Made by a program: the position numbers and the translations under genes. The notes below the pieces were generated by a model. That model had not been told where the DNA came from, made no database searches, and worked only from the letters and a program-made list of their open reading frames with translations. Below, piece by piece: positions 1 to 12,817 of a DNA stretch of 64,000 bases (its first letter is position 1; each line of letters opens with the position of its first letter). Source of the DNA: Macrosoma leucophasiata (Eukaryota > Arthropoda > Insecta > Lepidoptera > Hedylidae); the NCBI GenBank assembly GCA_036365455.1, contig JAWQUS010000002.1, forward strand, positions 9,548,001 to 9,612,000, written 5' to 3'.

Positions 1-196
1 CCCCTGTTTAAAATTTATTATTTTACTTGACGTGTTCATCTTTGGGTTACCAATTTACATATATTCATTAAATTTCAACTCAATCGGTCGAGTAGTTTCG
101 GAGCAAATTGGCTGTGACAGACGGACAGACAGACAGACAGACGCACGAGTGATCCTATAAAGGTTCCTTTTTGCCTTTTAAGGTACGAAACCCTAA
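1..196 (+). mobile_element. RTE-like retroposon 3' end
   Basis: The order CAATCGGTCGAGTAGTTTCG, a short GACA/GACG run, CACGAGTGATCCTATAA and GGTACGAAACCCTAAAA is a very common lepidopteran retroposon 3' end. The GACAGACAGACAGAC run is part of it rather than an independent microsatellite. The 5' part lies outside the window. Confidence 0.65.
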
Positions 197-477
197 AACA
201 GACACCGAGGCGACGGCTTGGGAAGCAGATGACATGTAGTAGGTATGATGGTTCCTACACTGTGTTCCAAATCGTCTGCCCACGGCGACGGGGTTACGGA
301 CATCGTAATTATTACTTTCGCGACCCTATTGGTTACTGCTTCTAACCAAGTCTACCTTTGGATGAAAGGGCGTCCTATGGCCCAGAACAATCCGACCCAC
401 ACTAGTAGTATCATTGTACATTACCAAACGCTAGTGCTAAACACTAAACACCATTATTAGTGAGGACAAAATGGAAG

Positions 478-3400
478 TCAATTTATTATACATACTTTTT
501 TGTTTGCTCGATCGGCTGTATTAAAACGAAAGGGTTCGGGACTTGTAGTGATAAAGTCTTCTTTCAAAGCTTTAGATCCTTTCTTCATATTTTTAGTTGG
601 GCTCACGCAACGTTGCCTGTCCATTGAAGATATTGAGGGCGCTGCAGGCGATGGGTCTATTGGAAGGTCACTATGCGCGGCTGGTGTGGAGAGTCGACTG
701 CGCTCGCGCATCGCCATGTTGCCAGGACAATTTGAACCACGCAACATTTCTTCTGACCTTATGCGCCTGTTCATAGACCTATAATTTAAATAAAAAATAT
801 GTATTTATTTTTAAGTTAATATGTAGTGCTAAATAGAAAGCGAGGGAAACATAATCATCAATTCAATCTCTACTGAGCCAAGATAATGTAGGTAGATCTA
901 TAGCATTCTCTGATAATAATATATTTTTAAACCCTTTAAACTTAAATCTCTTTTGCATTCAGAACGGAAGTGCTGAAACTCATATATCTAATTATAGTTA
1001 TCAAACAAAACAGACAGCCTTTTTGTCAGGAAGTTTGATTACATGAAAAATGATAATTAAAATAATATCTATTTATTAAATATTAGCTGGTGCCTGCGGC
1101 TCCGCCCACGTGTAGGTAGTTTTTCGCATAACCTGTGGAAAGGACAGTTATTCAGACCTACAACGGACTTGTAGCTTGCAATTTTTTTGAAGCAGTGCTT
1201 GAAGTAAATTTTTAATTGACCATAACTTCTTTTTCCCTGAACCACTTTTGACAAAACAACGTTTTGACAACGCTCCTAATTATATGTAGGTATCTAATCC
1301 ACCTGTGAAACCGTCCGTCCGCCTGACCCACGTCTGTCCGTCGGCAGCTCGGACTCGGAGACTCTTCATAGGTACTAGAAAATTGTATGAATATACACAA
1401 TCAATAGTTTCAATAGTGATTAGTAAAATCTTGAAAAATGTTATTGATGTACCTGCCCTGTTGTTGGATAGGTCTTTCATAATAGGTATTGCGAGTTTAA
1501 GAAGACATAAATACGTAAGAGTTAAATAGAGGTGTTGCGCAAGTTGCGCTACATCACATTGCGACCGTAAACCGTGCGGCCGTAGGGGACTTATTACATG
1601 GCACGGTATTCAGGGTACGATAGCAAGGGTCAGGGTAGTGTAATAACATTTAGGGAGTTAAGGCCCTAATTAGGGCGACCGGAGCGGACCGTGTATTTGT
1701 AATGTGATTGAGTTAGGGCGCTGTCGACCGGATAGTGTTATAAGCGGCAACCCGGCGCGAGGCTACGCTCACCCTTTCTGCCGGGCCCTGAATACCGTGT
1801 CGTGTAATATAGCCTTTTATGTAGAGTTAGAGTAGGTATACGTAGGGTGTGCATACTGTCCGTAATTGAGGTCCAATAACTACTTATAAAAAAAAATGTT
1901 AGTTCATAAACATGTAATTTCAGTTCATGTATGTGATATGATATTATGATTATAACTTGATTATCTAGTTGGGGTGTTTGAGATTGTGCGTTATACCCGT
2001 TACACATTGTACATTAAATTAGTAGGTAAGTATACGTACCGAAAAAAATTATCCTCTTTCATTTGGTCGTAAAAGTAGTTTGAAAATAAATTCTTGGGCA
2101 CTGGCCGCGCCTTAAATCGTTTTTTCTTTTTGTTTTTAGGCAATGCGTTGGTGGCTCGCTCACACATTCGTCCGACACAATTTTCTTCTCTTCTGGTAAA
2201 ACTGAACGGTTTCATTTGAGCTCGTAGTTCAGCTTCACTATTAATTTTTGTAATAGCACGCCTGTGTAAAGAAAATAGGTAACTTTGCAATTGCAATTTT
2301 AACAATTGGAATGCAATGTTACAAAAACACAAGTAGTCTGAAAAGTAATTACTGGTGGTAAGTTCCAGTCCCAGAGCTCGAGGGTGTAGGCACCACCGCA
2401 TTAATTTTATCATTCTACCTCAAATGCTACCATTTGGCGATAATGCAATTGTGCCTATGCCATCGAACTCCATCACTGCAGCTTTTTGAACATTTCACCT
2501 CCTAAGAGGTACCTACAGTACCCAGGAAGAAATATTCCACATCGAGTCTACGGAAGGGACAATCGGCTAGATTCGTCTTCGTAGACCGTTATCTTTGCTG
2601 CACACTGCCTACGTATGCAGTGATCGTTCGATATTGGTCAAATGATCAAAATGATCGACAAACGTCACATAGATAAAGTGCAAAAGAGATAACGCTCTAC
2701 AGATCCAACATAAGCCGAAGTCTCCTTCCTAAGGTCGTTGTACAATATTTTTATAAAAAAATATTTTTTTTGTTGTTGGATACTGTACAGTGGGGTCCAT
2801 CCCTGCTTCAATGCCCGGTGAGTAATTTGTTTGATTGAAGTGCTATTTGGGTTTACTAGTGCTACCCTAGGAGTTTGGTAATGTGCCCGATGATTACAAT
2901 AGATTCGCCATGAGATAAAACATAACTGGCGAATTGTGGCTGTTTCTATATATGCTTGAATGCATCCATTTAGTTCGGCCTACCTATTTTTATAATGTTT
3001 ATGGATGATAAAACAGGGATGCCATATTTTCCGTATAGGTAGGTATCGGCTATTTGTTAACCGTTTGATAAACGATTGTTCAAGTGGTGTGCAAGCAAAA
3101 TACCTTCTTTGCATCACTCAAAATGTAATAATACTTACATAGTATTATATTCTTCTTAGTTGATTGGCACCTCAACTTGTAGATAATTATGTAACATTTT
3201 TACTCAGGTTAAAAGTTATAGACACTTAACGCAAAAAATTATTTGATTATCTAGGTACTAGACGAACGTGGTGATCATGCATCTAGATCTTGGACTATAA
3301 TTAGCACCTATCTACCTATGCCATGTTGTTATACTTAATGTATATCAGCCACTTTGTATACATAATAATAACAGGATGTGGTACCAAACCATTTAATTAT

Positions 3401-6400
3401 TTATAGGTAGGTACTCCTGTAAACATGATTTGTCAACTAGTTGACAACATAGCGTAACAGAGAGCATTAAGATAAAACACAATAGTCGTAACACATGTCC
3501 GAATTTGGTACGGAGCGGACAGCGGATTCGGTACGCTCCGAAACAAATCTGGCCGTGTGTAGAGGAGTCCGGCGGACAGAATTATCATTAATCAAGTCAG
3601 ATGCGGTCCGGTCGCGGAGTTTCGGTCCGCCGACCAAACCCGGATAAGGGGGCCAACATTTTGGAAACTGAAATTACGTGATCGGATGCGCGGTGGGGTG
3701 CAGTTGTATACTCCTAAGAACTACTATTTACTAGGCAAGGGCGTCGCCAGCCACCGTTTGAGAGGGACAGTTTGACATAAGGGGAGGCTTCGTTGGCTCT
3801 AAGAGGACTAGTTTGGCACCACGGAATAGATCCTTATTTATCTATTCTGTGGTTGGCACACTTGGCACATATCAATCTTTGCTGTAAATTGCGCTATTTT
3901 TTATCTCTAGGAAGGGACAGCTGCCCCCTTCCCCTGTCACCCCCTGGCGACGTCAATGCTATTAGGTAGGTACTAGTTCTACTCAAGTCTAAATCTGTAT
4001 TGCGGACGCAGTTTTTTAATCACTTAACTACCAACACGCTATTTTGAAGAAGGTAGGTATAACACTTCGTTAATATTTTTCCGAGACTGTATTAGACTTT
4101 ACTCAGTTAGTAGGTACAGGTACCTACTTACTAGTAAAATTTGACTAGATCAGTAGGTAATAAAGGAATTTATCTCAGACGAATTGTGCAGCTAGACGCT
4201 CTAAAATAAGCTATGGGTACCTACTTATAATAACAAACAACGTAGAAGCTGGCCAAACCAGTTTTAAGACTTATTTAGACCTTGTACACATAAGGAAACT
4301 TTAACACTAAGTAGGTATAACATTAATTTAAAAACCTTGGATAGGATTCCTATAGGTTAATTTTTTATTAATTTGGATGTGTTTTAATTAAACGCATCTA
4401 TAAAATAATAGATAATCATTGACCTATATGTAGGGGAAGATGGGGTAATGGGAGTCAGCGGGTAATAAGAGTCACCTATATACCACGGAACTATACAATA
4501 CGCGCAAGCAATGCATACCTAAACCACACCTAAACTACCTCCCCGTCCCTGCCCTATGTCCCCGCCATTGCGTTAGACATAGAGCAACGCCACACTGTGG
4601 CAACGCGGACCACCGGTCGCGGCGGACCGGAGGGGAGTAGCCCGAGTAGCCATAGCCATAGCGTGTATTACAGATGCAAAACAGTCTGTCATTTTTTGCG
4701 GGGGGAAATGCGTGCGACACACACACACACTACAAAAATTACTACGAAACTCACACCTTGACTTTAACAAAATACAGAAACAATTTCACGCACACATTTA
4801 AACATCTAGGCGACAGGTATAGGCCCATTTGGGCTTGCACTTTGACAGAGGTGAAAGCCTGCATATGGCTACTCCCCTCCGATGTTGCTCTATGGTGTTA
4901 GATGACTCAAGCACTCTATCTACTGTTACTCAAGTTTGTAGGCGCATGCGCATTTGAGATATTTGGTAGTATGTATTTTGTTTTTACGCCCCGGCGATCT
5001 TATTTTTCGTCTTTGAAACAAACAATAAATGTCGAATTCTTCCATTATACAGTTAATAATATTACACGTATGCGGACTAACACACAATAATCAGACTTTC
5101 CAAGCATTAATTGCAGTTTTAGACTCTCGCAATAATTTCTAGGATATTTTTTTTTTCATTATCATATTTGTGGGTAATAACAGTCAGATAATTGATATTC
5201 CTACAGACCATGGTGTTGAGTTGAGTTGAGTTGACAGCTGAACTAGGTCCTTGATCATTTAAATTCCAGGGAAAGGTGGCTTGCCACTAGGGCAGGGAAA
5301 GTTCGGCATATTTATGACAGTTTTCAGTCAAATATCGGTCGTTTTAAAATCTATAGAGTCTAAATATACGATTTTTTTGTAAAACTGTTATAATTCCAAA
5401 AGTCGCTTGACCAATTCATTAAATTTGATCTCAATTGATAGTTGGCTAGTTTCGACGTAGAGCGTTATCTCAGCTGCACACCGTCTACGTAAGCTTTGAT
5501 AGTCCGGTATTGGTTAATACTTGATCAAAATGGTCGACAAACGTCAAATAGGTACAGTGCGAAAGAGATAACGCTCTACAGACCCGAAATAAGCCGAAGT
5601 CTCCTTTCTAGGCTCGATATTGCACATATTTATTGTTGAGTACTGTTATTAAATACGTGTGACACACACACTACAAAAAAATCGTCTTTTACTACGAAAC
5701 TCACACCTTGACTTTAACAAAATGGGTACATGTCATCCCCTGGCGACGCCTTTGACGACAAATGTAATTCATGTGGGCCAAGTTCTCACATGGACTACTC
5801 TAGTTGAAACTTGTCGGAAGGTGATATTTGCCATATGTGCTAAATTTTCTTTGCCCATAAGGTGATCACCATTACCCCCATGTCAGTGCAATGGGAGACA
5901 AAACGATTTTTTTGTAAAACTGTTATAATTCCAAAAGTCGCTTGACCAATTCATTAAATTTGATCTCAATTGATAGTTGGCTAGTTTCGACGTAGAGCGT
6001 TATCTCTGCTGCACACCGTCTACGTAAGCTTTGATAGTCCGGTATTGGTCAATACTTGATCAAAATGGTCGACAAACGTCAAATAGGTACAGTGCGAAAG
6101 AGATAACGCTCTACAGACCCGAAATAAGCCGAAGTCTCCTTTCTAGGCTCGATATTGCACATATTTATTGTTGAGCACTGTTATTAAATACGTGTGACAC
6201 ACACACTACAAAAAAATCGTCTATTACTACGTAACTCACACCTTGACTTTAACAAAATGGGTACATGAACAATATCACGCACAGGCATAGGAACGCTTGT
6301 GCTTGTACTTTGAAAGAGGGGAAAGCATGCATATGGCTACTCTCCTCCGGTCCGCCGCGGCCGGTGGCCCGTGATGCTCTATGGTTCTCAGTGTCTACTG

Positions 6401-9400
6401 TATAATATTGATATCATTGTAGCTAATTTACTAAACTTAATGCGTACTGAAATACACTACTGACCAAAGTAACAATAAATCAAATTATTCACCCTAATGC
6501 TACTCAAAAAATAAATTATAAAGTGTAAAAGAAGCATACAGTGCGCAAGGATCACTTGAAACCTCATTGCTTGGTCTTCAAGAATTTTATCGTAGAGAGG
6601 AATCCTGGATTCAATAGGCACCGGCCTCGCTCTGAACTGTTTCCTCTCACGTTTCTGATGAAGCATATCTTCTGAGAACGACTTTTGTAGACTGCGAAGT
6701 TCGCTAACTATTCGGTCTTCTTCATCTCTGTACAATATACAAAAAAGAAGAAGGAGTCAGGAAAGTGTCTCAAAATTATTGAAGTGGCTGAGTACTGTAG
6801 GTACGTATGTATGTATCTTCACGCCAAGCCCCTTACGGGGTAGGCAGAGTGTGAAGCGCCAGATATCCCGCTCCTGACACACCTTCCGTGCCCCTACATT
6901 CTTACTTTACTGTAAGTAGGTAGGTACACTACATTAAAGTTCCTAAATCCCGTTAGAGATGAAAATTTTGAACTGACTAGTAGAGGAAAAAGGATAGGAA
7001 AGTTGTTCAAGATTAGGTATCATCTAGAGCAGCTATACTCTAAGTGTGTTCCGCGGAACCCTAGGGTTCCGTGATACCTCTGTCGGGGTTCCGCAAGAAT
7101 TTAGAAAAATAAATCAAAACACCTCTCTCTGGTCGCTCAAAACGCTATGAACGTTATTTATTTATTTATTTGTATTTGTAGAAACATGTGTTACAATACC
7201 TGGTACAATATCTCATAAGTTTGGTATCAACAATTTTATACTTGTACAACCCGTTCGCTCTAAGTTTGCCGGTCTGTAAAAAGCGCGTACCCGCCCACGT
7301 GACAACAAAACTTACAATGTGTCATTGTTTTACCCAAATATGTAACACAATTTTTATTGTTACAATTAAATAAAAAATATTTTTATATTATGTATTGCTG
7401 ACGCTACTTTTCGAACGTCATACCTATCGCCAGCAGCAAACTTAAAACGCGCGGGTAGTATACTTGTGAGCGCGCAGTCTCTTTGATAAAAGCCGCCTCT
7501 GAATTAGATGCTATAGTTGTCAACAAGCGACTTTCGACTCTAACTTCAAAGGATAAAGTCGATATTGTTTACAACGCAATTTTTAAATTTCTGTTTTTAT
7601 TTTTGCTTTTTGTTTATCAAAGGTGCCAACTCGAGTATTTTCGAGAATATTTGAGATCGAGTCTAGGTATAAAAGCGGCGATGGCGCGTCGCGCGTCGTC
7701 AGTTGACGATTAGCGTTCGGAGCGATAAGTTACTACCTACTTACAAACTCGCTAGCGAGAAACTAGTGTTCATTGTTTCACTGCCTGCTGTATTCTGTCG
7801 TCTCAGTTTTATACATTTCTTCACTGTAGGTACTAAATTTAGTCTCTTATACGCAGTAACGATTGTGCATTATTTAAACCCCACTATCCTGACGTGTAAC
7901 ATTATAAATAAAGAAGAATGGAACGTTGGCTTAAAGGTGTTGCAACAACCGCTTCTAATGACGCTGAATGTTCAAAAGCGGTGCGCGCGGAGAATATAGC
8001 AATCACCGATCCAGAAGATGATGCCACGACGTCAAGCTCGACGGTTTCAAAGACGAAAAGAAGGAAGTATGATGAATCTTATATATGCTCTGTAGTAAAC
8101 TGCTTCCTAATAGTTCCATGGCACCTGCCAATTTACGCCGATATTTAGAAACTGTACACCCCGAGTCTAAAGACAAGAATAAAGAATTTTTTGTTCGCAA
8201 AAAAGATCAGTTAATAACTGATCTTTTTTGCGAACAAAAAATTTCAAAGTCAAAAAAATATGATGCATGTAACACAAACTATCAACGAAAAGGCCACGGA
8301 GGCATCATATTTAGTTAGCTATCGCATTGCACAAGCAGGCGAAGCGCATACTATCGCTGAGAAATTAATAAAACCATGTGTATTAGACATAACAAAATGT
8401 ATGCTCCATGAAAAATCTGCAAAGCATCTTTCTACTGTTCCGCTATCAAACGATACTGTTTCACGACGAATACATGATCTGCCAAGCTTCGTCAAACAAG
8501 AACTAGTTACACGTCTACAAAATACACGATTCGCCTTGCAAATGGACGAGTCGACTGATGTCGCTGGTTTGGCTATACTGCTGGTTATTGTGAGATATGC
8601 ATATAAAAGTTCTTTTGAAGAAGACATGCATAGATGTTCATCGCTGCTTACAAACACTACTGGGAAAGAAATTTTTAATAAAATAAATATATTTTTTGAA
8701 GAAAATAATCTCAGTTGGAACAATTGCATTGACATTTGTACAGATGGGGCCAAGGCGATGACAGGTAAAACAGCAGGAGCAGTGTCACGAATGAAAATTA
8801 AAGCGCCTAATTGTAGTTCCAGTCATTGTATTCTGCATAGACAAGGTAAAACTTTCGGGGTAAAACTTTAACAAGGCTATTTGAACTTAGAGCCGAGTTA
8901 CAAATGTTTCTTTCAGCAGATATTTCTATTAATTTGAAGGACCGTTTGTATGATAAAACTTGGTTGTTCCCATTGTCTTTTATGGCGGATATCTTTCAAA
9001 AACTTAACGAATTGAATTTATCGTTGCAAGGTAAACAGACAACAGTGTTTCAGGCCTATAATAAAATAACTGCTTTTAAAAGAAAATTAGATTTTTGGAT
9101 CATTTGCATTGGTAAGAAAGAAATAGAAAGCTTTACGTTACTCAGTGAGTTTGTTAGCGAAAACGACTCAGAAATGTTTGAAGATGATGTGTTTGGAGAA
9201 TTGGTCCAATATCTCAGTTCGATGCACGCATCTTTTGAAAAGTATTTTCCCGAAGAACACAATACAAAAATGAAAGTGAATTCATGGATTCATAATCCTT
9301 TTTTACCCAACTTGGAAAAGCCTGAAAACATGTCAAACGAGATATATGAATCTCTTTTAGAAATGTCATCAGACACATGTATGGAGTCACTGTTCAAAAC

Positions 9401-11127
9401 GACGCCTCTCAATGATTTTTGGTGCAGAATCCAAGATGAATATGCAATGCTTGGCGAAATGGCTCTGGATATTCTTCACCCGTTCCCAACTACATATTTG
9501 TGCGAAATAGGATTCTCTGCCTACGCAGCCACGAAAACAAAATATCGCAATAGACTGGACGCCGAAGCTGATATGAGCTCTTTAACTTTCTTCCATCAAA
9601 CCTGATATCAACCAATTGATGAAAAATAAAAAACAGTTTCATACCTCCCACTAGTTAGATTTTTTCTTTTTAAATGTTTTCTATTATTGTCCTTGCCAAG
9701 TGGTGAAGTAAATAATAATTAGTAACTGTTACATTGTACTTTTATTATGCTGATAAAAAAAATACACATATAAAAACAATTGTTTTATTGTAGGGTTCCA
9801 TCAAGTATTTTGATTCCCAAAAGGGTCCATCATTTAAAAAGTTTGGGGACCACTGATCTAGAGCTACTCGACTATTTGCGACACACATAATTATTCACGT
9901 CACATAAAATATAAAGCCTACCAATCGATTTTATTATTTAAAAATGTAGATACCGCGTTTAGAATTATGAATAAGTAATAAGTTCCCGCTTAACTTACCT
10001 GTATAACGTTCCTTTCTTTTCTAAAGTATCCGAACAAGACAGAATACGATTAAAAAGTTTTACAGTTTTAACTGCCTACCATGCAATTGCATGTTTCATA
10101 AAAAAATACAGACAAAATCAATACGATTGTCCTTGTTGTTGATACATACGTGCTTAGTCATAATAAAGTAAAGATAAGTAGGTAGGTACTCATATAGTAA
10201 ACGACTTTTCAAAAATAAAATAATGTGTAGATTTTGTATAGTGCCTATGTAGAATTTTACTATTGGAAATACCTAAGCAAAATAAATCAATTTTTTACCA
10301 TACCTTTCTGTCATTTTGAATGGTTTAGGTACAGTAACACTTTTACGGCGTCGTGATGTTGTTCCGACACGTTTAGTTCTAAGAGGACTTGATGGCATAC
10401 TCTGAGTTCTGAATTCTCCATCTCTTATATCATTCATATTGCTTGGTCCGTCGAAAAATTGTTCAAATTTTTCATCAACCTCGTTTTTATTTTCGATCTT
10501 GTCATCATGCCACGATATAGAACAAGCTGAATGATTTCTTTTCGGGCGATCTGCTTTAGTACCTTTGACACTCAATGAACTATGCTTCACGCGAGGCACT
10601 TGCTGATCTTCATTACTTTTAACATAGACCATATCTGAAGTTTTGTTAGGTCGAAGCAAATTTTCATTTGTTTTACCTTTTTTGTCATTTATTTTTAAAT
10701 TGCTAACGTTTTTTCTACACATTGAACCTCTTCTTGTAGACATATAGTCTACACCAGTCTTGCCATTATCTTTATCTTCAAGTTTCGCTATTATTTTATC
10801 ATCGTAACTTTTGCAATCATCAATATGTTCGATTGCCAATCCTAACATTATCTTTTTCTTTTCTCTTAGAGACTTTAGAGTTAAATAAAATTCTGTAGCA
10901 GATAGATGATTAATGTCGTTGTAATCTGGTATGCTTCGGTAGAATTCTTTCAATTTATGCGCGTCCAAGTCTGGTCCTGACACTGAACAAGTGGTTGATG
11001 AATCAATAGAACACTGCTCTGTCACCGTTTTGTCATTTCGTTCATACGCCGTTTTAGGCATTTTACTAATGGGATCAACTGGAACATTAACACAAGAGTT
11101 TTTAAATACACTGCACCGATGCATCAC
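478..11127 (-). CDS. FAM161-family centrosomal/ciliary protein, 4 coding exons, 503 aa
   Basis: Coding exons on the minus strand are 11127-10304, 6727-6563, 2261-2040 and 778-478 (stop TGA). All junctions are GT..AG and the summed length, 1512 nt, is a multiple of three. FAM161 proteins bind microtubules at centrioles and the ciliary base. Family marks seen: VTVPKPFKMTER near residue 270, interrupted by intron 1; FRARPVP followed by PLYDKI in exon 2; KPFSF and FKARPVPKNLF in exon 3; an Arg/Ser-rich end with RSEEMLRGSNCPGNMAMRER in exon 4. The first ~250 residues are polar, low in complexity and not conserved, as is usual for the family. Two adjacent Met codons (11127 and 11124) could start it; an upstream non-coding exon is possible. 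Intron 1 (6728-10303) holds a hAT element in the opposite orientation. The gene lies head to head with COQ6. The family call is from motifs I recognise; A or B type cannot be assigned. Confidence 0.85.
1592..1809. mobile_element. MITE, 218 bp, 24-bp TIRs
   Basis: TATTACATGGCACGGTATTC at the left end is mirrored at the right with two mismatches. GC-rich interior. Non-coding; 3' of FAM161 exon 3, in its last intron. Confidence 0.8.
2353..2403 (+). repeat. SINE-like family A, 5' scrap
   Basis: ACTGGTGGTAAGTTCCAGTC..GTAGGCACCACCGCATTA only. Confidence 0.75.
2516..2765. mobile_element. foldback MITE, family B
   Basis: Two halves are imperfect inverted copies. The right half carries GAGATAACGCTCTACAGA and AAGCCGAAGTCTCCTT, seen again at 5.5, 6.1, 51.3, 54.9 and 56.5 kb. 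No coding capacity. Confidence 0.7.
3494..3650. repeat. GC-rich imperfect inverted repeat
   Basis: GGTACGGAGCGGACAGCGG and GGTCCGCCGACCAAAC form a weak inverted pair around CCGTGTGTAGAGGA. Perhaps an old MITE; not certain. Confidence 0.4.
4578..4894. mobile_element. hAT-like MITE, family C
   Basis: Ends CATAGAGCAAC / GTTGCTCTATG with GC-rich subterminal CCACCGG..GCGGCGGACCGG. Flanks GCGTTAGA (4570-4577) and GTGTTAGA (4895-4902) are an 8-bp target duplication with one change. Non-coding; frames here are chance. Confidence 0.85.
5368..5732. repeat. 365-bp direct duplication, copy 1
   Basis: About 98.5% identical to 5903-6267 at a constant offset of 535 bp. Holds one family B MITE plus the inner part of a family C MITE (GACTTTAACAAAATGGGTAC). 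Confidence 0.92.
5903..6267. repeat. 365-bp direct duplication, copy 2
   Basis: Second copy. Only about five substitutions separate the two, so the duplication is recent. It runs on into the right end of a family C MITE (6280-6383, ending GATGCTCTATG). Confidence 0.92.
6280..6383. mobile_element. family C MITE, right end
   Basis: Matches the last third of family C, with TCCGCCGCGGCCGGTGGCCC and ending CTCTATG. Confidence 0.8.
7918..9605 (+). pseudogene. hAT (ZBED5-like) transposase remnant
   Basis: Starts MERWLKGVATT at 7918 with an acidic/Ser-rich head, then breaks into frames 7918-8100, 8085-8230, 8260-8845 and 8904-9605. The BED zinc finger is incomplete: the segment after KYDESYI with the first Cys pair is missing, while NSSMAPANLRRYLETVHPE remains. 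The catalytic-core part has LQMDESTDVAGLAILL and CTDGAKAMTGKTAGAVSRMK, typical of Buster/ZBED transposases. The C-terminal dimerisation part has LDILHPFPTTYLCEIGFSAY and ATKTKYRNRLDAEADM, but the last residues are out of frame. A 28-bp snap-back duplication (8185-8243) and an internal deletion around 8850-8900 add to the damage. It is not functional. Confidence 0.88.
8185..8243. repeat. 28-bp perfect inverted repeat, 3-nt loop
   Basis: Arms 8185-8212 and 8216-8243, loop AAT. It lies inside the hAT transposase remnant and replaces coding sequence after FFVRKKDQ with its own reverse complement. Confidence 0.93.
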
Positions 11128-11429
11128 GAGAATACCATCTTAAAATAAACAACTGAAAAATGGAATAGAACACGAACACAATGTTTTACTTACCGTTGTT
11201 ATGGTAACATAAGTATCCGTAACCGGCAACCCGGTAACGTTAATATATGACATGTATAGTACGGTCGAAGAAGGTACCTATAGATAACTAATTAGATAAG
11301 GTATGTGGCACGACCAATACCTACCTAGTACGTAATAGGTATTTTTTATTCATCATTTCTTGTCTCGACTTTCTTTGTGCCATGTATGACCTAATTTTGG
11401 AGTATGTAGATGCAATTAGCTAACTCCAG

Positions 11430-11620
11430 TAGTGCAGTATTAAATCCAGTAGCGCTTCGCAGAAATCCCAAGCTGTCCCAGGTTCGATACCTGGGTCAAG
11501 AAGTAAATGTTTATGACGTTTTTTCTTTTCCATTAAACAACCTAGTGGCACCCCAGGAGTATCGGTAATGTGCGGAATGTGCCCGGTGAATTTAAGAGGT
11601 TCAAGTACATATTACTTGAA
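11430..11620 (+). mobile_element. tRNA-like SINE fragment
   Basis: B-box GGTTCGATACC then CAGGAGTATCGGTAATGTGC; between FAM161 and COQ6. Confidence 0.55.
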
Positions 11621-12691
11621 ACTCAAATTCAAAAAGCGTAAATGACTTGGTACCTACCTAATGGTACCTGTGCGTGTGTGTTTACTTCTGCCTGTCCCTT
11701 CGGCCATGGTGTTTTTATATCATGCAATGGCAAACAAGAATATACCTATAGGTATAAGTAGTTTACATTAAGGGTAAGTGACTTAATGTATCTACATAAA
11801 AAAAGATATTTCAATGTAATCGCCACTCCTGAAATCTAAGTTATTGTGCTTCATTGCCGGAAATTACAATACTAGGTACTATACCCCGGACACTCGGCTA
11901 AAATTCTACACAAACACTTTTTCTGATTACTTATTACATACACAGCATCAATCAGTACACGCATACATACAAATTAGCATGTAGGGTTATGACCTTAAAA
12001 AATCGTGAAATAAGTCGTCGCACTGACTACCTACGTGATGAAATTAACTAAAAAAAATAGACCGCTCGTTCGCCCGCTCGCAACGTCACTGTTGATCATA
12101 GATAATACACAATATCTTTGATAATACATATATACTAGCTGTTGATTCTGTTGAAGTTTATTCAACTGCCTCTCGAGGGAGGGGGGGATGGGTGAGGTGG
12201 AATATAAACAGCCCCAAATGTTTCATTGCGTCGCCATACTCGCCATTCTTTTCTGGACAAAACATCCTATAGCCTTAGCAGTGGCGTAGCTATAGGCGGT
12301 GGCCGCCCGTTTGGGCGTGACACTCTCTCTTAAAATAACCAAAATTTGAGCGGTTTAGACGTAAAAGCGCAACACATATATCAATTTCGCATTTATAATA
12401 TTAGGGTATCACGTCGTGAGGGGCGCCAGAGACAGAATTGGCTCAAATAGAGGGCACACCTATGGAGAATGGCGAAATAACATACAAGAGACCCCATTCT
12501 CTTAGAGAGTACCTATTTCCTATTTTTTTTTTTGCTCATCCACCCCAGGTGATATCCATAATATCTACGCCACAGATTCTTAGTTCCCTCCAGAAATTAG
12601 TTCTTTTTTCTACCAATATTAGGTAGAAAAGAGACTTCAAACCTCCTCTTTGTCTGTAATCTCTCATCCTCAAATAAATTGTAGATTTTGT

Positions 12692-12790
12692 ACATAGAGG
12701 AACTCGGGCCACCGGCCGCGGCGAGCCGGAGGGGAGTAGCCATATGCAGGATTTCCCCTCTGTCAAAGTACAAGCTTTGCATCGGTAAAA
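12692..12790. mobile_element. family C MITE fragment
   Basis: Contains GGGCCACCGGCCGCGGCG and CCCCTCTGTCAAAGTAC, then breaks off at a family H repeat. Confidence 0.75.
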
Positions 12791-12817
12791 AACGAATGGA
12801 ATGAAATAATGTGTCAA

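Larger units (their letters stand above)
7030..9855 (+). mobile_element. Buster-type hAT transposon, complete ends with 8-bp TSD, inactive
   Basis: The element is 2826 bp. It is flanked by perfect 8-bp direct repeats ATCTAGAG at 7022-7029 and 9856-9863, fitting the nnnTAnnn target preference of the Buster hAT group. The ends are CAGCTATACTCTAAGTGTG and, on the opposite strand, CAGTGGTCCCCAAACTTTTT, both of the usual CAG(T/C)GG..CTC form. It sits in intron 1 of the FAM161 gene, opposite to that gene. The internal transposase is decayed (see the nested entry), so it could move only with help from another copy. Confidence 0.9.

Noticed and set aside
120..146. GACA microsatellite
   Set aside because: It is a normal part of a common lepidopteran retroposon 3' end.
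245..460. Open frame before the FAM161 last exon, plus strand
   Set aside because: No recognisable motif, follows a retroposon tail, and shows no splice context.
500..784. Plus-strand frame overlapping FAM161 exon 4
   Set aside because: The minus strand carries the in-phase FAM161 exon; this frame is its shadow.
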